A DNA stretch of 64,000 nt from Hofstenia miamia (lineage: Eukaryota > Xenacoelomorpha > Acoela), in contig SCFE01000011.1 of the NCBI GenBank assembly GCA_004352715.1, positions 1,065,872 through 1,129,871 on the forward strand. Direction: 5' to 3'. Positions 61,301 through 64,000 of this stretch are shown here, piece by piece. The position numbers and the translations under genes are program-made. A model generated the notes under the pieces. The model saw only the letters and a list, made by a program, of their open reading frames with translations. It did no database searches and was not told the DNA's origin. Each line of letters starts with the position of its first letter. The stretch's first letter is position 1.

Positions 61301-63630
61301 ACTGCTACCGTCACCATTGCAAACGCCACAGTCGTCATATTTCAGAGTAGAGTGAAGAAAATCGTCACAGCCTATGGGCTAAAAATAGAAATATAGAATT
61401 CCAAGAAATTTGGCTGCTTCTTATGTTATATATTCATACTAAAATATTTGCAAGGCCTCTTAAGTAATTGATGACCTAATATCTATGCAATGTATTTTAT
61501 AATGTAAAGTATAATCCATTATTATGTAGTTTTTATCAGTGAAGGATCTAGTTCGCAGTTAATCAGTGCTGGTACTTACAACGCAATTGCCATTTAGACA
61601 AACGCTACTTTGATCTACAGAGCAGAATGTCCCATCCGGTAGGTTGGAGTCAAAATCACGGAAGTACTCATTGGAATGCGAAATACAGCTCAGTTTACAG
61701 GAACCAATTTCTAAACAATTGTTTTCAAGTAGAACCTATCGAATATTGCTCCATAGAAATGTATTAAAGTTAAGGGAAGTGATCCAAATTCAATGCGTTA
61801 ACAAGTGAAAATGCAACAGTAAACAATCATTCTAGCTGCAAATGTCGGCATACGCTTAATTAATTTATTTTCATAAAAATAATTGAATAAATGTGCAGAA
61901 CCTAAATTAGCATTTGCGGAAAAAACACGAAGTTAACTTCATCTTTAGCGAATTTATTTTAAGTGTAAGTTAACGATTTGGTTTACGGTCATGTTAACGT
62001 AAAACACCATTTGTTAACGGTGTTGTTAACGTATTGAATTTGGATCACTTCCCTAAGTATTTGAGAATCATACAAAATTTGAATATTTTATTGTGAGTGT
62101 ATGCTTTTGAAATTGTATTTATAACAACACTTGAAAACAATTAGATCGCTTAAGCAAATGTGACCCATGGCCCTAACATACTTTATGAATTTTTGAATTC
62201 TCATATATTGTAAGTAAATTTTTACATGAAGAATTTTCTCCTCTGCAAGCTTACTAAAAAAGCCCAACTGCAATTATGAAAAAATCATTTCCAATCTGAA
62301 TTTTGTGAATTTTATGGAGGATGTGCAAATTAAATAGCAGAATTTAAACACGGGCTGATATGAGCCTGGACCGGACTGGTCCGAGCAAAATATGGACAAA
62401 AGCAAAAACTGAATATTACGCATCAGTTTATACCAGTAAACCCAATTCAGTGAATGCTTAATAATGTATAAACAGGGTGTTGAAAAACATATTGTACATT
62501 TTGAAATTTTGCACTTAGCATAATAGACTTTTCGAAAACTAAAATGGGTCGGATTTGCCTTAAATTTAATGAACCGGTCCTGAATATGACATAGACTAAA
62601 TTTGCCAGTGCAGGTTTAGGTCTTACTGTTCGGCACATATCTATCCCTGGTAAATAGCTTTTGTAAAACATATCTGAGTCCATTACACACTTGATACATA
62701 TCAAAAATGAACTTTTGCTATAAACTTCGTATAATTTATCTCCCATTAATTTCGAATTTCAACCTGTAGAAAGTGGTTTACACAAGTACATAATTTTAAC
62801 ATCCCATGGCATGTAAAATATTAGAACTTATAGAACTCATTTAGCAAATCTGAACTAAGTAGCATTAACTTAACTATAAATTTCAGCAAATAGAATGTAC
62901 CAATTATTTTGCAGCTCTAAAATTACCTGAAAATGAAACTAAAATTTTTTTAAATTCAGAAATTTTTTTTGATGGTAATGATTTCAAAGAGGATTTGCCA
63001 TTCACATTTTTCAATTTTTTTGATGGTTCTATAAATCCTTTTTGGAAATTGACTGTAACTCAGTATTATCGGTAGACTGCGGTAAACCATTTTTAAGGAA
63101 AATATTTAAAGCACTAACGCCAGCACAATTATTAATAATCTTATAGCATTTGTAAACATAAAACATCCCTAGAGTTTTGATGTCAGTTTTCACCAAATAC
63201 AGTGAAAATATATTTGAAGTTTTTTTTCAATATTACACGCAGAAAGTTTAAATTTTTAACCTAATCTATCAAATTTTATAAATAAACTTGAATTTGTTAA
63301 ACAAATTACTTAACTATTTCTGAGTGTATTTATGGCAACAAAGCAATTTTACATTTTTCTAAAGGTTTCCAGCTCGGTAAATTCAGTAGTGCATGCGGTA
63401 TCACCATGGTAATAATTTAATTAGAATGATAATAACCAACTGATATGGTTAAACTTAGAAAATAAATTATAAATTTTTTAATGCAACCTTTATAATATGG
63501 TTTCCACAAAAACAGCTTTCCAAGAAATGGCTTTTCATCAAGTTTCTGACAATCTTTTCCCCAACCAGATTTTGAATGTTCATTACAGGGTTCAGCACCA
63601 CAAACTTTGTAAATATATTCACAATTTCCG
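37720..63630 (-). CDS. Ppn: Papilin-like extracellular-matrix protein, 19 exons visible, N-terminus outside window
   Basis: Joining 63630-63488, 61710-61580, 61378-61258, 60537-60284, 57814-57682, 57637-57499, 57458-57350, 54990-54892, 54085-53906, 53592-53472, 53380-53267, 53010-52816, 50678-50499, 50298-49765, 45811-45690, 44419-44296, 42399-41923, 41882-41631 and 37880-37720 gives about 1,195 in-frame residues ending in TAA. All junctions are GT-AG and phase compatible. Domain order: end of TSP1 and ADAMTS Cys-rich (1-131), spacer (132-235), four TSP1 (245-476), 14 papilin cassettes (480-899), Kunitz (901-951), Ig (960-1053 and 1058-1140), PLAC (about 1150-1190). This is the order of papilin/lacunin, secreted basement-membrane glycoproteins that lack the ADAMTS protease domain. 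Whether a protease domain lies upstream cannot be seen. The high cassette number and single Kunitz are the notable points. An extra exon inside a long intron could have been missed. Confidence 0.9.
37881..41630. other. Papilin last intron, AT-rich with (TA)n arrays
   Basis: TA arrays occur at about 37970-38046, 40216-40259, 40778-40834, 41212-41259 and 41290-41345. A GC-rich hairpin-capable stretch at 41383-41430 (ggccggtattagctgttgccggcc region) stands out. I looked for a further Ig exon and saw none. Confidence 0.5.
41631..41882 (-). CDS. Ppn: Papilin exon 18: Ig domain 2
   Basis: An I-set-like Ig domain: [34 protein letters not shown]. Acceptor tatag/AGCAAG, donor CCAG/GTAGTT, phase 1 both ends. 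Confidence 0.9.
41923..42399 (-). CDS. Ppn: Papilin exon 17: Kunitz domain and Ig domain 1
   Basis: The Kunitz domain has the exact cysteine spacing C-8-C-15-C-7-C-12-C-3-C, starting at [10 protein letters not shown]. The residue after the second Cys (the inhibitor P1 site) is Gly, not Lys or Arg, so trypsin-type inhibition is unlikely. An Ig domain follows ([24 protein letters not shown]). The exon must end at TTAA/GTATTTTC to keep frame, giving a 40-nt intron. Confidence 0.92.
42400..44295. other. Papilin intron 16, no further features seen
   Basis: AT-rich. No exon-like cassette, Kunitz or Ig sequence found on the minus strand. Confidence 0.4.
44296..44419 (-). CDS. Ppn: Papilin exon 16: second half of cassette 13 and cassette 14
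   Basis: [14 protein letters not shown] completes cassette 13, followed by [14 protein letters not shown] and SFAGC. Phase 0 start (atttag/GAT), phase 1 end (TTAG/GTACAC). Confidence 0.88.
44765..45584 (+). mobile_element. Miniature LTR retrotransposon (TRIM-like), non-coding
   Basis: Left LTR 44765-44920 and right LTR 45468-45584 share ACTTGTCTCGGCCAGACTAC and end identically in CAGATATTACA. A 4-bp target duplication CTAG flanks the element (44761-44764 and 45585-45588). Directly after the left LTR comes TGGTGACCCTGACGTGATC, a primer-binding-site-like sequence. A G-rich tract precedes the right LTR. The 547-nt interior has no ORF and carries duplicated leader motifs: TGACGTGATC three times and an ATTCCCCAG...GGTAAGC block twice, about 270 nt apart. 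It lies in papilin intron 15. Confidence 0.75.
45690..45811 (-). CDS. Ppn: Papilin exon 15: cassette 12 and first half of 13
   Basis: [17 protein letters not shown], then [10 protein letters not shown] with the exon ending right after the GCC core. Phase 1 start, phase 0 donor AAG/GTACAT: cassette 13 is split by an intron. Confidence 0.88.
46219..46258. repeat. (TA)n array ending in an 11-N gap
   Basis: N positions 46248-46258. A second TA array lies at 46368-46393. Confidence 0.9.
47395..49015 (+). pseudogene. Non-LTR reverse transcriptase (jockey/CR1-like), decayed
   Basis: In broken frames the plus strand shows [54 protein letters not shown] and QCADDT (the polymerase YADD box region). 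The C-terminal [18 protein letters not shown] and [14 protein letters not shown] follow, with a 3' UTR ending in TTTAGCAATAAGCTTGC. Several stops and frameshifts make it dead. It lies in papilin intron 14, opposite in sense to the gene, and is interrupted near its 3' end by the small element at 48599-48847. Same family as the fragment at 484-870. Confidence 0.8.
48599..48847. mobile_element. hAT-like MITE nested in the reverse transcriptase remnant
   Basis: 249 bp with terminal inverted repeats CAGTGGCGTAC and GTACGCCTCTG (10 of 11 positions) and a perfect 7-bp target duplication CTATTAG at 48592-48598 and 48848-48854. The host sequence is the C-terminal end of the retrotransposon frame, so it inserted later. 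C-runs (tgtccccc) sit near both ends. Confidence 0.7.
49426..49700 (+). mobile_element. hAT-type MITE, GGCTC-rich family, copy 3 (complete)
   Basis: 275 bp, ends CAGACTTGTCAAC and GTTGACAAGTCTG, near-perfect 8-bp target duplication GTTAAGAT/GTTAGGAT at 49418-49425 and 49701-49708. The left end carries an expanded (GGCTC)n run. One N at 49508. It lies in papilin intron 14, close to exon 14. Confidence 0.85.
49765..50298 (-). CDS. Ppn: Papilin exon 14: cassettes 6 to 11
   Basis: A 534-nt exon with six consecutive cassettes. The GCC cores are followed by PDG, DDS, PDM, QDE, LDK and LDK, and each ends near G-x-N-x-x-GC. The last two are most alike, suggesting recent tandem duplication. Phase 1 both ends (ATAG/GTATGA). 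Confidence 0.92.
50499..50678 (-). CDS. Ppn: Papilin exon 13: cassettes 4 and 5
   Basis: Cores YGCCPDG ... GPNHQNC and YGCCRDQ ... GSNYYGC. Closely similar to exon 12 in layout (PDG then RDQ), suggesting the two-cassette exon was duplicated. Phase 1 both ends. Confidence 0.9.
50721..51227. mobile_element. piggyBac-type MITE with TTAA target duplication
   Basis: Inverted ends CACTAGAACTCCGAA and TTCGGAAATCTAGTG are flanked by TTAA at 50717-50720 and 51228-51231, the piggyBac signature. The interior has three near-palindromic GGTCAYAAATGACC motifs (about 50764, 51015 and 51197). Non-coding, in papilin intron 12. Confidence 0.75.
51818..51872 (+). mobile_element. hAT-type MITE, GGCTC-rich family, copy 4 (left-end fragment)
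   Basis: Begins CAGACTTGTCAACGAGG and continues with TTTTTAAGCTCGGCTCGG, as in copy 1. No right end nearby. Confidence 0.6.
51873..52815. other. Papilin intron 12 remainder, no gene seen
   Basis: AT-rich, with a GC-rich patch at about 52510-52570 (gggggctcagccc, ggggcccagcccccccc). This looks like the end of another short repeat, but I could not pair it. Confidence 0.35.
52816..53010 (-). CDS. Ppn: Papilin exon 12: cassettes 2 and 3
   Basis: Two cassettes with cores WGCCPDG ... GPNHQGC and FGCCRDQ ... GPDLYGC. Donor ATTG/GTTAGT, phase 1 both ends. Confidence 0.9.
53267..53380 (-). CDS. Ppn: Papilin exon 11: papilin cassette 1
   Basis: [18 protein letters not shown] then PNYAGC: C-x3-YGCCPDG ... 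GPN..GC, the short Cys-rich cassette of invertebrate papilins. Phase 1 at both ends. Confidence 0.9.
53472..53592 (-). CDS. Ppn: Papilin exon 10: last TSP1 module
   Basis: [16 protein letters not shown] and then [10 protein letters not shown]. Phase 0 start, phase 1 end, switching to the phase-1 intron pattern used by the cassettes and Ig domains. Confidence 0.9.
53906..54085 (-). CDS. Ppn: Papilin exon 9: TSP1 module
   Basis: [16 protein letters not shown] through KWLTSDWSN. Phase 0 at both ends, so each exon spans from CS of one module to W..S of the next, a usual TSP1 intron position. Confidence 0.9.
54379..54438. repeat. (TA)n microsatellite
   Basis: About 30 uninterrupted TA units in papilin intron 8. 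Confidence 0.95.
54892..54990 (-). CDS. Ppn: Papilin exon 8: TSP1 module, second half
   Basis: [17 protein letters not shown] then [12 protein letters not shown], running into the tryptophan of the next module. Phase 0 at both ends. The preceding intron holds the mariner element. Confidence 0.85.
55290..55326. repeat. (TA)n microsatellite
   Basis: About 18 TA units in papilin intron 7. Confidence 0.9.
56021..57247 (+). mobile_element. mariner/Tc1-superfamily transposon
   Basis: Left end AAGTAACGCAAAATTCTGTG at 56021 is mirrored by the complement ending at 57247, both next to TA (56019-56020 and 57248-57249). A second copy of the right end (CAGAATTTTGCGTTACTT) follows at about 57280-57296, also next to TA, so the outer limit is ambiguous. 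It lies in papilin intron 7. Confidence 0.85.
56166..57112 (+). pseudogene. mariner/Tc1-superfamily transposase with an internal deletion
   Basis: The ATG at 56166 opens a frame of 262 codons. It has an N-terminal helix-turn-helix pair ([31 protein letters not shown]), the first catalytic region ([15 protein letters not shown]) and the second (MFQHDG). At about 56904 an internal stretch (by comparison with the family, some 20 codons after QHDG) is missing and the frame shifts. The shifted frame continues [26 protein letters not shown] and on to a natural stop at 57110-57112. Both halves are otherwise open, so the copy is young and died by one deletion. Intact relatives catalyse cut-and-paste transposition. 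Confidence 0.85.
57350..57458 (-). CDS. Ppn: Papilin exon 7: TSP1 module, first half
   Basis: [20 protein letters not shown] with the WxxCSxxCGxG core. It follows a 40-nt intron. Phase 0 donor GAG/GTATGA. Confidence 0.85.
57499..57637 (-). CDS. Ppn: Papilin exon 6: TSP1 module
   Basis: [11 protein letters not shown] then [20 protein letters not shown], the second half of the module. It is separated from exon 5 by a 44-nt intron. Only the acceptor cttgaag/GAGAGG keeps the frame; the nearer tatag site would leave 24 nt and the wrong frame. Ends in phase 2 (TTTGG/GTTGGT). Confidence 0.8.
57682..57814 (-). CDS. Ppn: Papilin exon 5: spacer end and start of TSP1 module
   Basis: Begins [16 protein letters not shown], the usual spacer end, and closes with KCSATCGRG, the CS.TCG core of a thrombospondin type-1 module. 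Phase 1 donor G/GTAATA. Confidence 0.85.
57815..58860 (+). pseudogene. Purine-rich decayed retroelement-like region
   Basis: In papilin intron 4 the plus strand becomes strongly purine-rich, unlike its surroundings but like the retrotransposon frame at 1-417. Fragments such as [32 protein letters not shown] and [10 protein letters not shown] can be read in different frames and resemble parts of reverse transcriptase proteins (the GLK.N..KT region). Stops are frequent. The assignment is tentative, and the minus-strand frame at 57670-58002 is a shadow. Confidence 0.35.
59793..60150 (+). mobile_element. MITE with GGACGCGGGT ends, copy 2
   Basis: Perfect 12-bp inverted ends GATGGACGCGGG and CCCGCGTCCATC. 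The interior matches the 19.6-kb copy in reverse. Non-coding, in papilin intron 4. Confidence 0.75.
60284..60537 (-). CDS. Ppn: Papilin exon 4: ADAMTS spacer-1 domain
   Basis: Contains [24 protein letters not shown] and [10 protein letters not shown], matching the cysteine-poor ADAMTS spacer (V.IP.GAT.I ... LNG ... GPL.E.LHV). The acceptor gctag/TC joins exon 3 in phase 1. The upstream in-frame TAA at the alternative ATG lies in the intron. The donor is AAG/GTACAT, phase 0. Confidence 0.85.
60849..61154 (+). mobile_element. Harbinger-type MITE, copy 1
   Basis: 306 bp with ends GGGAAGTGATCCAAATTCAA and the complement, flanked by the 3-bp target duplication TAA (60846-60848 and 61155-61157), as in PIF/Harbinger elements. 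The interior is dense in GTTAAC hexamers. It sits in papilin intron 3. Confidence 0.85.
61258..61378 (-). CDS. Ppn: Papilin exon 3: Cys-rich domain end
   Basis: [20 protein letters not shown] then NGDGSSCKC: the GCD..L.S...D.CGVC.GDGS.C signature shared by ADAMTS proteins and papilin. Phase 0 start, phase 1 end (TTTG/GTAAAA). Confidence 0.9.
61580..61710 (-). CDS. Ppn: Papilin exon 2: Cys-rich domain
   Basis: [11 protein letters not shown] through [19 protein letters not shown], the canonical C.L.C ... DGT.C ... VC..G.C pattern. I chose the acceptor tttag/AAATTGG because it restores phase with exon 1. A nearer-consensus upstream site (61735) would shift phase and add an extra Cys. The donor is GTAAGT. 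Confidence 0.85.
61774..62053 (-). mobile_element. Harbinger-type MITE, copy 2 (opposite orientation)
   Basis: 280 bp with the same ends and TAA duplication (61771-61773 and 62054-62056). The interior is the reverse complement of copy 1. It sits in papilin intron 1, so the two copies enclose exons 2 and 3. Confidence 0.85.
62057..63487. other. Papilin intron 1 remainder, no gene seen
   Basis: AT-rich. The minus-strand frame at 62447-62746 has no domain and breaks no pattern. Confidence 0.4.
63488..63630 (-). CDS. Ppn: Papilin exon 1 (first visible): end of TSP1, start of Cys-rich domain
   Basis: Encodes [15 protein letters not shown] and then [15 protein letters not shown] and LFLWKPYYK. 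This is the ADAMTS-type passage where the first thrombospondin module ends and the QC...F.G...W.PY Cys-rich signature begins. The acceptor is tttag/CGG and the donor AAAG/GTTGC (phase 1). Confidence 0.8.
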
Positions 63631-64000
63631 CTAAAATGAATTTAGATTATTTTATGTCTGTAGGTAAATATGCAATTGCCCCTAAGCAAAGCTTACTGTC
63701 TGTAAATTTAATTATTAGCAAAGCTAATGGCATTCTTCTTCTGAAGCCTTCATTGGTTTTTAAGTTCCAAATAATTTGTGCAAGTCCTATTACCACATCT
63801 ATTTGAGAAATCTTTTTAAAATAAAAATAGATAACATTATAATTTTATATTTTATAAAGTGTCTTAAAATTTTCAAAAAAAATAAATACATTTTTGTATT
63901 CTTTAAACTTATAACTTTTTCTATTAAATCACAAGCGTATTTTAGATTTCTATTATATTCCTTACTTTTGAAATATCGATAATGACTTTTGTAGTAATTT
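63631..64000. other. Upstream papilin intron sequence, no exon recognised
   Basis: Exon 1 starts with one leftover base, so an upstream exon ending in phase 2 must lie further right. I could not find the WxxWS core of the first TSP1 module before the window edge. Confidence 0.4.

Noticed and set aside
61711-61735. Upstream acceptor for papilin exon 2
   Set aside because: gatag/GTT would give phase 0 against a phase-1 exon 1 donor and add a non-canonical Cys; the tttag site at 61710 fits.
1-64000. tRNA or rRNA genes
   Set aside because: I saw no convincing B-box with matching cloverleaf, but this was by eye; a tRNAscan run would be decisive.

Overview
Organism. The window is nuclear DNA of an invertebrate animal. 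It is roughly 70% A+T or more by eye, full of (TA)n arrays and four assembly gaps, and has spliced genes with canonical GT-AG introns, three of them only 40-44 nt long. It carries Tc1/mariner, hAT, piggyBac, Harbinger, LTR and non-LTR elements and a short (CCCTAA)n array. The TTAGGG-type repeat plus tiny introns and high A+T would fit a flatworm or a similar lophotrochozoan. A cnidarian is not excluded, so the taxon is a low-confidence inference.

Layout. Positions 1-870 hold two non-LTR retrotransposon 3' ends facing each other across one shared (TAA)n array. From about 0.9 to 31.4 kb I see no convincing host gene, only AT-rich DNA with MITEs, a 38-bp satellite (12.80-13.15 kb), a decayed Tc1 element (26.56-28.05 kb) and one unrecognised, possibly broken reading frame (28.18-28.55 kb). 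At 31.4-33.95 kb on the minus strand is an intact, apparently intronless membrane-bound M1 zinc aminopeptidase (834 aa). From 37.72 kb to beyond 63.63 kb the minus strand carries one large gene whose 19 recognisable exons join in frame into about 1,195 residues of a papilin-like extracellular-matrix protein. Its order is: end of the first thrombospondin-1 module, ADAMTS-type Cys-rich and spacer domains, four TSP1 modules, 14 papilin cassettes (core GCCxD), one Kunitz domain, two Ig domains and a C-terminal PLAC domain. The N-terminus lies beyond the right edge.

Mobile DNA inside the gene. The papilin introns have been hit repeatedly: a mariner relative with an internal deletion, a decayed non-LTR reverse transcriptase that itself contains a short hAT-like element, an 820-bp miniature LTR element, a TTAA-flanked piggyBac-type MITE, a GGCTC-rich hAT MITE with 8-bp target duplications, and a pair of Harbinger-type MITEs in opposite orientation that exactly bracket exons 2 and 3. 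The gene itself appears intact: all 18 splice junctions are phase compatible. No RNA gene or CRISPR array was found.
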